NCBI GenBank assembly: GCA_963827545.1
Contig: CAWHBI010000001.1
Span: 1 to 64,000 of the forward strand
DNA from: AWTP1-13 sp963827545
GTDB lineage: Bacteria > Pseudomonadota > Alphaproteobacteria > Rhizobiales > Hyphomicrobiaceae
Direction of reading: 5' to 3'
Length of the DNA: 64,000 nucleotides
Within the stretch, counting starts at the first letter, position 1; every line of letters begins with the position of its first letter. The position numbers were made by a program, and so were the translations under genes. The notes under the pieces are model-generated. The model saw only the letters and a list, made by a program, of their open reading frames with translations, did not search any database and had not been told where the DNA came from. This document shows, piece after piece, positions 7,360-16,283 of the stretch.

Positions 7360-8520
7360 TCATCGCAGCCCCAGCCCGCGGGCGATGATGCCGCGCAGGA
7401 TCTCAGTGGTCCCGCCTTGGATGGTGAGCTTGGGCGCGATCAGGGTGGCAAAGCTGAGCTGCTGCTCGAAGGTGGCGCGGTTGGCCGAGCCTTCCTCGAC
7501 GAAAGCGGCCAGATCGCGCGCTCGAGCGGGGAGCCTCTGCTCCCAAATCGTGCCGACATCCTTGACGATTGCCGCCTCCACCACCGGTTCCTTGCCGGCG
7601 TGCAGCATGCCCGCCACCGACACCGACATGCGTCTGAGCGCGTGCAATTGCGCGACCAGCCGTCCCAGACCCTCCGCGCCGCGGACATCCGGCTTCTCGC
7701 CCAGCACGCGCACCAGCTCGGCCAGCACGTAGTAGGTCTCGAGGAAGCGCTCCGGCCCGCTGCGCTCGTAGGCGAGCTCGCTCGTCGCCTGCTTCCATGC
7801 GCCGTCCACCTCGCCCAGCACGTGGTCGTCCGGCATGAACGCGTCCTGGAACACCACCTCGTTGAAGTCGTGCTGGCCGGTCATCTGGTAGATCGGATTG
7901 ACGGTGATGCCCGGCGTCCGCATGTCGACCAGGAACTGCGTGAGGCCGTGGCGGCGGTTCTCCTTGGTCGGCGCGGAGGTGCGGAACAGGCCGATCATGT
8001 AGTGCGCCTGGTGCGCGTTGCTGGTCCACACCTTGGTGCCGTTGACGAGCCAGCCTCCGTCCGTCTTGGTCGCCTTGGTCCTGGCGGCGAACAGGTCCGA
8101 GCCCGAGTTCGGCTCGCTCATGCCGATGGCGAAGCACACCTCGCCCTTGCAGATGCGCGGCAGCACGTCGGTCTTGACGCGCTCGCTCGCATACTTGATG
8201 AGCACCGGTCCGCTCTGCCGGTCGGCGACGAAGTGGAGCCGCACCGGCGCGTTGGCGACGCGAAACTCCTCGGTGACGACGTAGCGCTCGAGGAAACTCT
8301 TCTCCTGGCCGCCGTACTTCTTTGGCCAGGTCATGCCGATCCAGCCTCTGGCGCCCACCTTGCGGCTGAACTCCTCGCTGTAGGCCTGGTCGTTGCCGGC
8401 AGCATGCGGATTGTAAGTGCCGGCTTCAATTTCCCTGGCGAGGAAGGTGCGCACCTCTGCGCGCAGGCTCTGGCACTCGGGCGGCAGGCGAACGGGATCG
8501 AACGTGAGCTCAGTTGCCAT
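7360..8520 (-). CDS. Acyl-CoA dehydrogenase (FAD-dependent)
   Basis: Introduces a trans-2 double bond into an acyl-CoA and passes electrons to electron-transfer flavoprotein. The 386 residues match the CaiA-like family. Seen: the N-terminal helical domain, the beta-domain FAD motif CFAIGMSEPNSGSDL with TDGGWLVNGTKVWTSNAH, and the C-terminal FAD contact LTIQGGTTEILRGIIARGLG. The start ATG 8520 lies 9 bases after the stop of the preceding (disrupted) dehydrogenase, with GGTGAGAACAAGCG as ribosome site, so translation is probably coupled. Chain-length preference cannot be read from the sequence. Confidence 0.93.
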   Translation of the reverse strand: MATELTFDPVRLPPECQSLRAEVRTFLAREIEAGTYNPHAAGNDQAYSEEFSRKVGARGWIGMTWPKKYGGQEKSFLERYVVTEEFRVANAPVRLHFVADRQSGPVLIKYASERVKTDVLPRICKGEVCFAIGMSEPNSGSDLFAARTKATKTDGGWLVNGTKVWTSNAHQAHYMIGLFRTSAPTKENRRHGLTQFLVDMRTPGITVNPIYQMTGQHDFNEVVFQDAFMPDDHVLGEVDGAWKQATSELAYERSGPERFLETYYVLAELVRVLGEKPDVRGAEGLGRLVAQLHALRRMSVSVAGMLHAGKEPVVEAAIVKDVGTIWEQRLPARARDLAAFVEEGSANRATFEQQLSFATLIAPKLTIQGGTTEILRGIIARGLGLR

Positions 8521-8529
8521 CGCTTGTTC

Positions 8530-9733
8530 TCACCGCGCCGCCAGCATGGGCCACAGGCCGTCGGCGCCCTTGGCAGCAACCTTGGCCCCGAGCTTCACCG
8601 CCCAGTAGCTCTCGTTGCCGAAATCGTCACGCCAGGCCCACAGCCGCTGCGTGAAGCGGTGCAGCGTGTGCTCCCTGAGTGAAGCCGATGGCGCCCAGCA
8701 CCTGGTGCGCGATGCCCGCGCCCTCGCCCGCCGCCTCGCCGACGCGAATCTTGGCGGCGGCCGCCTCGAGGAACACGCCTTCGTCGAACGCGTGTGCCGC
8801 GGCGTCCCCTCCCCCCTTGTGGGGGAGGGACAGGGAGGGGGGGATCGCAGAACGCTGGCCATCGGGGTTCCCCCCACCCCTAACCCCTCCCCGTCGTGTC
8901 GAAGACACGCCTCCGGCATGGGGGGAGGGGAATCCGGTGGCGATGGCATCGGCGGCGGAGCCTGCGGCGGCGACGGCAGCCGCGACCTCGCCGGCGAGCC
9001 GAGCCAGGTTGTGCTGCACGGCCTGGAACTTGGCGATCGGGCGCCCGAAGGCCACGCGCTCGGTCGCATAGCTGACCGACGCATCGAGAATGGCTTCGAG
9101 CGCCCCTGCCATTTGCATGGAGCGCACTACAGCGCCCATGAGCAGCAGGGCGTCGCCGTCGATTCCGGCTGGCGCGTCCTTCACGGCGACGGGCCGCACG
9201 CCCTCCAAAGTCACGGCGTTGAGCGCATCGCCGGCAATCGACGTGCCGTCCGCGACGCGGGCTGCGGCGGTTTCGACCAGAGCAATGACCGCGCCACCGC
9301 CCTCTCGCCGGGCCAGGAGCGCCAGGTGCTTGGCCTCATTGGCGAAAGGAATGGCGCGCAGGCGGCCGGTGAGCGAGCCGCTCTTGGCAAGCGTGACCTG
9401 ATCTCCGTCGCGCGTCGGGCCGCAAGACATGGGCCCAGCGGGCGCAGACACGCCCGCCTGCGTGAGCAGCCAGCCGGCGAGCAGGGTTTCGGTGACCGGC
9501 AGTGGCGCTGCGAAACGTCCCGCCTCGCGCACAACCGCGAAGCCTTCGGCGAGACCGGCACCAGCGCCGCCGAGGTCGTCGGGCACCCAGGCAAGCGGCA
9601 GCCCGGCCTCTTCCAGCGCGGCCCATGCCGGCGCCTTCCAACCCGTGTCAGCCGCGCGGTTGATGGTCTGCGGGTCGCAGAGATCGCTGAAGATGCGCGT
9701 CGCGGTCTCGGCGACGATGTCGTCACTTGCCAT
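8530..9733 (-). pseudogene. Acyl-CoA dehydrogenase with in-frame repeat insertion and a frameshift
   Basis: A second acyl-CoA dehydrogenase partner (400 residues if repaired). It starts at ATG 9733 after GGAAGG. The N-terminal and middle domains are intact to AGSAADAIA. About 39 codons are then contributed by a family A' palindromic repeat (8816-8930) without breaking the frame. After GAIGFT the frame is lost near 8685: the expected continuation REHTLHRFTQRLWAWRD lies in the next frame and runs to a stop at 8530. One extra base (a C near 8685) explains this. It could be a sequencing error or real decay. Such short-chain dehydrogenases often pair with the next gene as a heterodimer (inference). 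Confidence 0.8.
8816..8930. repeat. Family A' repeat inside a coding sequence
   Basis: CCCCTCCCCCC...GGGGGGAGGGG with an internal GTGTC-GAA-GACAC hairpin followed by GCCTCCGGCATG. It shares this core with 53378-53503 and 54457-54519. Here it is read in frame inside the acyl-CoA dehydrogenase, between AADAIA and AAAHAFDEG. Confidence 0.85.
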
Positions 9734-9758
9734 GAACCTTCCCACCAGTTCGTTCTTC

Positions 9759-11042
9759 TTAGCCCGGTGTCATCAGGCCCACAACAGCGGCCGTCATCAG
9801 CGTCGACAGGGTGCCGGAGACCATCGTCTTGGCGCCGAGGCTCGCGATCTCGGCGCGCCGGGCCGGCACCATCGCTGCAATACCGCCGACCATGATGCCG
9901 AGACTGCCAAAGTTGGCAAAGCCGCACAACGCATAGGTCAGGATCAAGCGGGTGCGCTCTGACACGGCTTCGGGAGCAATGGCGGCAAGCTGCAGGTAGG
10001 CGATGAATTCGTTGAGCACCGTCTTGACGCCGAGCAGCGCGCCGGCCGTGCTGCACTCGGCCCAGGGAATGCCGATAAGCCAGGCCAGCGGCGCGAACGC
10101 CCAGCCGAGGACCTGCTCGAAGGTGAGCTTCCACCCAAGCGGCTCGCTGATGAGCCCCAACAGCTGGTTGGCGAGCGCCACCAGGGCGACTGCGACGATG
10201 AGCATGGCCGTCACGTTGGCGAGCAGGATCACGCCTTCCCACGTGCCCTGCGCGATGGCGTCCATGCTCGAAGAGGGCGGATCGTCGATGGCGATGCCAT
10301 CGCCCCCCGCGGCAGCGTCATGCTTCTGGAGCGGATCTTCGGGCACCATCAGCTCGGACAGCATCAGTGCGGCGGGAACGCTGATGACCGAGGCAACGAT
10401 CAGGTGACCCGCCGCGCCGGCAAGCACAGGCTGTAGGATGGTGGCATAGACGGCGAGCACCGTGCCGGCCACGCCCGCCATGCCAACCGTCATGGTGGCG
10501 AAGAGCCCGGCGCGGCTCATGGACGCCAGATAGGGCCGCACCAGCAGCGGCGCCTCCACCATGCCGACGAAGATGTTGGCCGCGGCCGATGTTCCCACCG
10601 GTCCCGACACACCGAGCGAGCGGCGCAGCGCCCAGCCGATGGCGTGCACGATCCTCTGCAGCACGCCCCAGTGATAGAGGAGCCTGGAGAGCGCGCTGAT
10701 CACAAGGATGAGCGGCAGTGCATGAAACGCCAGAATGAAGCTGTTCTGGGGGTTGATGCTCTCGAACGGCGCAGGACCACCGGCCAGGTAGCCAAACACC
10801 AGCCGCACACCCGCGCCGGTCGCCGATTGCAGGGCCGTCACCAAGCCCGCTGCCCAGTCGAAGGCAACACGCACGGCGCTGACGTTGAGCATGATGCCGG
10901 CAATGGCGAGCTGCAGGCCGAGGCCGGCGGCCAGGAGGCGCGCCAGCCGTGCCGGTCCAATGGCTGCGCGCCGCTCCGAAATGAGCCATGCGATCAGCGG
11001 AATTGCAATCAGTCCGACGAGGCTCTGCGCCTGAAGTGGCAT
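9759..11042 (-). CDS. Concentrative nucleoside transporter, NupC/CNT family
   Basis: An inner-membrane ion-coupled importer of nucleosides, 427 residues, with about ten transmembrane segments. Family signatures visible: the N-terminal NupC domain, the gate motif VGTSAAANIFVGMVEAPLLVRP split around residues 150-175, SMSRAGLFATMTVGMAGVAGTV, the C-terminal GIPWAECSTAGALLGVKTVLNEFIAY region, and the ending LCGFANFGSLGIMVGG. It starts at ATG 11042. The next gene downstream begins 25 bases after its stop, so it may head the leftward acyl-CoA operon. Which nucleosides it carries is not predictable. Confidence 0.92.
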   Translation of the reverse strand: MPLQAQSLVGLIAIPLIAWLISERRAAIGPARLARLLAAGLGLQLAIAGIMLNVSAVRVAFDWAAGLVTALQSATGAGVRLVFGYLAGGPAPFESINPQNSFILAFHALPLILVISALSRLLYHWGVLQRIVHAIGWALRRSLGVSGPVGTSAAANIFVGMVEAPLLVRPYLASMSRAGLFATMTVGMAGVAGTVLAVYATILQPVLAGAAGHLIVASVISVPAALMLSELMVPEDPLQKHDAAAGGDGIAIDDPPSSSMDAIAQGTWEGVILLANVTAMLIVAVALVALANQLLGLISEPLGWKLTFEQVLGWAFAPLAWLIGIPWAECSTAGALLGVKTVLNEFIAYLQLAAIAPEAVSERTRLILTYALCGFANFGSLGIMVGGIAAMVPARRAEIASLGAKTMVSGTLSTLMTAAVVGLMTPG

Positions 11043-11099
11043 GATGCCCCTCCCCTCTACTGCGGCGTGGCTGATCGCTGTCGGCTCTGCCCGGCCGCC

Positions 11100-12425
11100 T
11101 CATCGCGGCGGTCGTATGTCGAGCAACGGCTGGCTCACGCTTTCGACCCCAACCAGAGCCAGCACCGTGAGGAGGAGGAGCTGAGGGCCAAGGTAGGCGT
11201 CGGTGGGCTTGTACCATTCGCGTTGCGAGTGCCAGGCGCCGCCTTCCCCGCCCCCTCCTATGGTCACAGCGGGTATTCCCAACGACATGGCGAGGTTGGA
11301 GTCCGTGCTCGACCCTGCGAACGTGACCCGGGCGGGCCGGCTGACAGCGGTGACGGCGCGGCGCGACGCCTGCACGATGGCCGCATCCTCTGCCACGGAG
11401 CCCGCGGGTCGAGCGCCGATCAGCTTGATGTCTGCGCTGATCTTGTCGGAGCCCCAGCGCCTGTTCTCCTCAGTCACGGCGGCCTTGATCAGCGCAAGCA
11501 CGTTCGCCTCGAGCTTCAACAACTCCTCGGTGTTGTCTGAGCGCATGTCTATGGCCATGCGTGCCTCGGCGGCGATGGCGTTCACCGACGTGCCGCCGCG
11601 CACTGTGCCGACCGTGAACGTTGTCTTGGGGTCGCTGGTTGTTTGCACGTCGGAGATTTTCGCAATGGCCCGTCCCATGGCGTGGATCGCGCTCGGCAGC
11701 CCGAACTCCTGGAAACTGTGCCCGCCAGGACCCTTGAAGATGATCTCGTAGCGGTGGCTGCCGGTCGCCTGGTTGACGATGCGGCCGATGTTGAGCCCGT
11801 CGACGGAGATGAACCCGTCGATGTCCTTATGGTCGCGGAACAACGCTTTCACCCCACGCAGATTGCCCAGCTCCTCCTCGCCCACCGTGCCGACGAATAC
11901 CACCTCGCCCACCGTCTTGATGCGGTTCTCATTCATGGCCTTGAGCACAGCCAACAGGGCGGCCAGCCCGCGCGAGTCGTCGCCGATGCCGGGCGCGAGC
12001 AACATGCCGTCCTTCTCCTTGACAGTGACGTCGGTGCCTTCGGGAAACACCGTGTCGAGGTGTGCCGAAACGACGAGCTTGGGGCCCGACGCCGCGCCCT
12101 TGCGGATGCCGATGACGTTGCCCTCGCTGTCGATGGAGGCGTTGGCGAGCCCCAGCTCCTGAAAGCGCTTGAGGAAGTACTCGGCGCGCACCTTCTCCTT
12201 GAAGGGTGGGGAGGGGATCTCCGTCAGTCGCTTTTGCTCCTCGAGCGTGCGGGCATCGTCAATCTTGATATCGTCGACCGTCCTGGCGACCGCAGGGCTC
12301 GCTAGAATTGCCTCATAGGCGGCGTCTGTCTGCACCGCCATTGCGCCGCCCTGGGCCAGCGAGGCATTGCCGCACAGCAGCAGGGCCGAGAGTGCGGTGG
12401 CCGGCCCGCATAGGCGCAGGATCAT
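11100..12425 (-). CDS. Secreted M20-family metallopeptidase
   Basis: A zinc-dependent exopeptidase/amidohydrolase of 441 residues exported by a Sec signal peptide (LSALLLCGNASLAQ). The start ATG 12425 has a clear GGGAGGTGTCA site; the longer frame lacks one. Co-catalytic metal residues seen: His122 and Asp124 (SAHLDTVFPEG), Asp149/150 (GIGDDSRG), the catalytic Glu183-Glu184 (VGEEELGN), Asp209 (SVDG), and a late His in GGAWHSQREWY. The dimerisation insert lies at about 225-340 (GPGGHSFQEFGLPSA). It probably trims peptides in the periplasm; it lies upstream of the nucleoside transporter on the same strand. Confidence 0.92.
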   Translation of the reverse strand: MILRLCGPATALSALLLCGNASLAQGGAMAVQTDAAYEAILASPAVARTVDDIKIDDARTLEEQKRLTEIPSPPFKEKVRAEYFLKRFQELGLANASIDSEGNVIGIRKGAASGPKLVVSAHLDTVFPEGTDVTVKEKDGMLLAPGIGDDSRGLAALLAVLKAMNENRIKTVGEVVFVGTVGEEELGNLRGVKALFRDHKDIDGFISVDGLNIGRIVNQATGSHRYEIIFKGPGGHSFQEFGLPSAIHAMGRAIAKISDVQTTSDPKTTFTVGTVRGGTSVNAIAAEARMAIDMRSDNTEELLKLEANVLALIKAAVTEENRRWGSDKISADIKLIGARPAGSVAEDAAIVQASRRAVTAVSRPARVTFAGSSTDSNLAMSLGIPAVTIGGGGEGGAWHSQREWYKPTDAYLGPQLLLLTVLALVGVESVSQPLLDIRPPR

Positions 12426-12521
12426 TGACACCTCCCCGGGAACGCTTTTCGATGGGCGCACTATGCGCCGCCGGCGCGTGGCTGCCTACTCCACTCGCGC
12501 GTGCGGTACGGATGCTCCCGC

Positions 12522-13661
12522 TCAGGCTTCAGCGAGGGTGCAGGTTGCCAGCGTTTCCGACTTCAGCCAGGCCTTGACGTTCTGCAGGGCTTCACGGTCC
12601 TGGCAGCCGTCGCCGAGTGCGGCATGGTAGATGGCAAGCTGCCGGTCCGCGCTCGTGCCGCGCGCCAGTATTGTCTCGGCGTGCTCCACCTCGCCGGGAC
12701 AATCGAGCGCTGCTGCATGCGGGCGCAGAATGTCGAGCAGCCGCCGCGTTGCCGACGGCACATCGGTGGGAGCCCGCTCACGGAACGGGTCTATCATCTC
12801 GGCACGTAACCCGAAGCGCTGCACGCGCCATTTGTTCTCCTTGGCAAGCGCCCGGCCAGGCGAGTTGATGGAGCTATTGATCGTGCGATCGGCGACCAGC
12901 GCGCGGACGAGGCAGCGATAGAGCGCAGCGATGGTGAGCGTATCCTCCAGCGACGTACAGGCATCGGGAATTCTGAGCTCCAGCGTGCGGTACTTGTGCG
13001 AGGGCCGGATCGCCCACCAGATGTAGCTCGGGTCGCGGATCGCGCCTGCCTCGCGCAGCACCTCGATATAACCGCGGTACTGCAGCCAGTCTGAGAATAT
13101 CGGCGGCAGGCCAGTGCGCGGCAGCTCGTCGTAGGAGGTCATGCGGTAGCTGGAGAAGCCCGTGTTCATGCCGCGCCAGAATGGTGAGGACGTGGAGAGC
13201 GCCAGCAGGATGGGCAGGAAGGGGATCGATCGGCGCATCACATCGAGACGCAGATCGTCGTCGGGAACCTCCACGTGCACGTGCATGCCGCACACGAGGT
13301 TGCGGAAACCCAGAATCTGCAGCTCCGCCATCACTGCATCGTAGCGCTGCTTCTCGGTCTGCAATTGCAGCGGCCAGTCCGCAGTGGGATGCGTGCCCGC
13401 AGAGATGACCGACAGTCCGCTTTCGCGCCCCGCCGATGCCAGTGCTGCACGCGAGCGCTTGAGGTGGCTCCGCGCCTCCGCGAACGTGTGGCACACGGGC
13501 GTCGCCGCCTCCACCTGCGACTGCAGCAGCTCGCGATGCACGGCACCGCCGGACAGCTCCTTCGCCCGCGCCAGGAAGGCCTCGTGCGCGTGCGGCTTGA
13601 GCACATGGGTGTCCTCACAAACGACAAAGAACTCTTCCTCGATGCCGAACGTGAGGTTCAT
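12522..13661 (-). CDS. Carboxylate-amine ligase, YbdK/GCS2 family
   Basis: An ATP-dependent ligase related to gamma-glutamylcysteine synthetase (379 residues; family about 370). ATG 13661 (MNLTFGIEEEFFVV) is the normal family N-terminus; the frame extends upstream without similarity. Seen: GIEEEFFVV, SAGTHPTADWPLQ and CGMHVHVEVPDD, which place metal/ATP-binding acidic and histidine residues. YbdK proteins have weak glutamate-cysteine ligase activity in vitro and their true substrates are uncertain. It lies 96 bases upstream of the M20 peptidase start, transcribed the same way. Confidence 0.9.
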   Translation of the reverse strand: MNLTFGIEEEFFVVCEDTHVLKPHAHEAFLARAKELSGGAVHRELLQSQVEAATPVCHTFAEARSHLKRSRAALASAGRESGLSVISAGTHPTADWPLQLQTEKQRYDAVMAELQILGFRNLVCGMHVHVEVPDDDLRLDVMRRSIPFLPILLALSTSSPFWRGMNTGFSSYRMTSYDELPRTGLPPIFSDWLQYRGYIEVLREAGAIRDPSYIWWAIRPSHKYRTLELRIPDACTSLEDTLTIAALYRCLVRALVADRTINSSINSPGRALAKENKWRVQRFGLRAEMIDPFRERAPTDVPSATRRLLDILRPHAAALDCPGEVEHAETILARGTSADRQLAIYHAALGDGCQDREALQNVKAWLKSETLATCTLAEA

Positions 13662-13970
13662 CTCGTGACGCCTCGTGGGGCGGGCTGGTGCCGCCTGGCT
13701 TGCGTAGAAGCAGAACGCTTCACGACGACTGGCGTTGCCGGTCGCGCTCTTGCCGCGCCCTCTGGGATCGGCCTTGTCAGGCCGCGCCTGCGTCTGAGAA
13801 AGCGCCCCCGCGCCAGAATCGCCCCGCACACAAGGACTGATGTGGCAATCAGGCAGAAAGATGCCCGCCGCAACTGCTTTGCCTGACAACCCCAGCGTCG
13901 CGCTTTCCTCGCGACCCAGCTTAGTCCGGCCTTCGGCCGTCAGCCAAGCGGGTACGAACCACCGACACGC
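13662..13970. other. Intergenic region
   Basis: 309 bases between the ligase start and the end of the cytochrome gene. It should hold the ligase promoter. A CGGCC-GAA-GGCCG hairpin near 13928-13940 lies downstream of the cytochrome stop and could end that transcript, though no T-run follows. No gene is seen. Confidence 0.4.
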
Positions 13971-14899
13971 TCATTGCTTGCGTGGCGGAGCCTTGCCCGG
14001 GCGCGGCGGCAGGGACTTGAGGTAGGCCGCAATGGCTGCCCGGTCGTCGCCGGACAGCTTGGCAGTGTTGGTCGCGACGTCGGCCATGGTCGATCCCACC
14101 GAATCGCCGTCCGGGGTGAACCCGGACTCGAGCAGGTAGGCGATGTCCTTGCCGGACCACGCGGCAAGGCCGTCGGCATGTGGGGTGATGTTGGGCACCC
14201 AACCCTTGCCTTCGGCGTCCAAGCCGCCGGCGAAGCGGCGTGCCGGCACGATGCCGCCGAAGAGATCGCGCGGGCTGTGGCACTCGGCGCAGTGGCCGGG
14301 TCCCTCGACCAGGTAGGCGCCCCTGTTCAGCATGGCGCTCCCGGCGGGATCGGGGGCGAAGGGCCTGCCGTCGAGATACAGGAGCTTCCACAGCCCGAGC
14401 CCGCGGCGCACGTTGAACGGGAAAGCCCAGATCGTGGGGCAGCGGAGGGCGTCGCATCGGCCGGCACGGTCTTGAGGAACGCGAACAGGTCGCGCACGTC
14501 CTCCAGACGCATGCGCTGATAGGAGGTGTAGGGGAAGGCCGGGTATAGGTGCTCGCCGCTGCGCCCCACGCCGCGTAGCATCGCGTTGATGAAATCGGGT
14601 TCGGACCAGGCGCCGAGGCCGTGGCGCGCATCGGACGAAATATTGGGGACCCGGAAGGTGCCGAAGGGGGTCTCGAGCGCCAGCCCGCCGCCGAGCCGGC
14701 GGTGATCTTCCTGCTTGGGCGTGGCGTGGCAGGAGGCGCATCCGCCGATATTGAACATGGTCTCGCCATTGGCGAGGTTGGCGGTGTACGCCGGCAGGCC
14801 CCCTGTCACCGCCAGCTTGGGGATGGTGAGAACATAGAAGGCGATGGCCCCTACGAGAGCAAGCGCGACCAGTACCGCAGCAATCTTTCTGAGCCGCAT
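13971..14899 (-). pseudogene. Di-haem cytochrome c, frame disrupted twice
   Basis: A membrane-anchored periplasmic electron carrier with two haem sites, GCASCHATPK and HCAECHSPRD, of the type paired with dehydrogenases. It starts at ATG 14899 (MRLRKIAAVLVALALVG, an uncleaved anchor) after GGGGAGAACGC. Near 14430-14455 the reading passes through all three frames: TVPADATPS, then PHDLGF, then FPFNVRRGLGLWKLLYLDG. Removing two single bases within about 25 bp restores a 308-residue protein ending at 13971. The C-terminal domain (WVPNITPHADGLAAWSGKDI) is intact. Sequencing error or recent decay; no dehydrogenase partner is adjacent. Confidence 0.8.
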
Positions 14900-15086
14900 G
14901 CGTTCTCCCCGGGAGAGGCGCGACCGCCAGGCCGCGCCCTGACGAAGCACAAACCGGCGTGGCAGAATAGAGGCCGGCTACGCGTGCAAAATGCGCGCGG
15001 GAGGCTTCCCGCGCGCTTCTTTCCAGTTGCAGTCGTCGCACCCTTGCCGCAGTGCGGCACACTGCGAGCTTTCAGGGTGGTGACGC

Positions 15087-15524
15087 CTACGATTTGGGCT
15101 TGCGATAGGCCTTGTGGCAGCCACCGCAGTTGGCGGTCACCTTGGGCCACTCGGACTTGAAGCTTCCGTCGTCCTTGATGGCGGTTGCGGCTGCCTTGGC
15201 GTCGGCGCCCAACTTCTCGAACTTGGCGAACAGATCGGCCTTGTTCTCGAAGGCGGCCGGAAGCGCGTCGGTTTCGCCTGTCTTGGAGTCGTCAGGGAAT
15301 ACCGTCTTGCCCTTGGCAGCGACGTCCTGCAGCGTCTTCAGGGATGCCTGTACCTTGGCAAGGTCGAACGGTGCATCCCCCTTTGCCATGGCACCCGGGT
15401 CCTTGGCCGCGCCCCCCAGCGCCTTCATGGCGTCCTTGCGCTGGGAAATGGCGGCTGGGTTCTGCGCAAGAACGAGAGTGGTTCCGACGGCGAGAACCAC
15501 CAGGCCTGCAATCACTCGAAGCAT
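15087..15524 (-). CDS. Cytochrome c556-like class II cytochrome c
   Basis: A small periplasmic haem protein of 145 residues forming a four-helix bundle. The start is ATG 15524 with an excellent GGAGGAGACGAG site. A signal peptide (to about residue 21) is followed by ISQRKDAMKALGG, where Met33 is the likely axial ligand, and the C-terminal haem-binding CGGCHKAYR (Cys133, Cys136, His137) characteristic of the cytochrome c'/c556 group. It is divergent from the ECF sigma factor; matching promoter-like elements lie in the shared upstream region, suggesting it is a target of that sigma factor (inference). Confidence 0.92.
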   Translation of the reverse strand: MLRVIAGLVVLAVGTTLVLAQNPAAISQRKDAMKALGGAAKDPGAMAKGDAPFDLAKVQASLKTLQDVAAKGKTVFPDDSKTGETDALPAAFENKADLFAKFEKLGADAKAAATAIKDDGSFKSEWPKVTANCGGCHKAYRKPKS

Positions 15525-15670
15525 CTCGTCTCCTCCACGTGAGCGACGGCAGGCACTGATGAGGTATGCCCTCACCGAGCCGAGGGCCCTGTGCCCGCCC
15601 GATCCTGCGCGGATTCCCTGCATCCGCGTCAAATTAGAATACTTCGAGACTGTGACCTGTAAATGCCACG

Positions 15671-15716
15671 GCGTGCACTTTATTTCACCGGGCTGGCCGG
15701 AATAAAATGCACACGG
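15671..15716. promoter_or_regulatory. Mirrored ECF promoter elements between cytochrome c556 and the sigma factor
   Basis: Leftward strand: GTGAAATAAAGTGCACGCCG (complement of 15669-15688). Rightward strand: GGAATAAAATGCACACGGC (15699-15717). Both contain AATAAA(A/G)TGCAC and point outward about 15 bases apart. The arrangement fits two divergent promoters recognised by the sigma factor encoded at 15765, giving autoregulation and control of the cytochrome. This is an inference from sequence symmetry. Confidence 0.6.
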
Positions 15717-15764
15717 CGAGCGTCTGCGAGAGTATCTCGCGCGCGTCGAGAGAAGGGGATCAGC

Positions 15765-16283
15765 GTGGCCTCTCGCCGGGAAGCCGTTGCTGCGGAACTG
15801 CCGCGCCTGCGCCGCTATGCTCGGGCCCTTTTGGGCGACGACGGCGAGGCCGACGACCTCATCCAGGACACACTCGAGCGAGCGCTGGCACGGCTGCAGC
15901 AATGGCGCGATGGCGACAGCCCGCGCAAGTGGCTGTTCTCCATCCTCCACAACCTGCACGTCGACGGGCTGCGGCGGAAGTCGCGGCGGCCACCGCACGT
16001 GGGTCTGGAGAGCCTCGGCGTCGATCAGTCGGCGCCGGCGGCCGACGGCGCCAGCGGCCGTGATCTCGACCGTGCGCTCCAGCTTCTGACCGGCGAGCAG
16101 CGGCAAGTCGTGCTGCTCATCGGCTTGGAAGGCCTGAGCTACGCGGAGACGGCCGAGGTTCTGGACATCCCTGTCGGCACGGTCATGTCGCGGCTCGCGC
16201 GGGGGCGCGAGCGGCTGCGCACCCTCATGGACTACGAGGGCGGTGACAAGAACGGCCGCACAGCGCTGCGGAGGGTCAAATGA
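15765..16283 (+). CDS. ECF-type RNA polymerase sigma factor
   Basis: An alternative sigma factor of 172 residues. It starts at GTG 15765 with AAGGGG 9 bases upstream; the open frame further left would translate the promoter. Region 2 (about 8-75): LPRLRRYARALLGDDGEADDL, LIQDTLERALARL and KWLFSILHNLHVDGLRR. Region 4 (about 108-160): LTGEQRQVVLLIGLEGLSYAE followed by VLDIPVGTVMSRLARGRERLR, the -35-reading helix-turn-helix. It overlaps the anti-sigma gene by 4 bases (ATGA), the classic co-translation of a sigma with its inhibitor. It likely responds to an envelope or oxidative signal. Confidence 0.95.
   Translation: MASRREAVAAELPRLRRYARALLGDDGEADDLIQDTLERALARLQQWRDGDSPRKWLFSILHNLHVDGLRRKSRRPPHVGLESLGVDQSAPAADGASGRDLDRALQLLTGEQRQVVLLIGLEGLSYAETAEVLDIPVGTVMSRLARGRERLRTLMDYEGGDKNGRTALRRVK

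Noticed and set aside
7100..7363. 87-codon minus-strand frame between crotonase and dehydrogenase
   Set aside because: It runs through the family C palindrome and the terminator-like hairpin and has no similarity or ribosome site.
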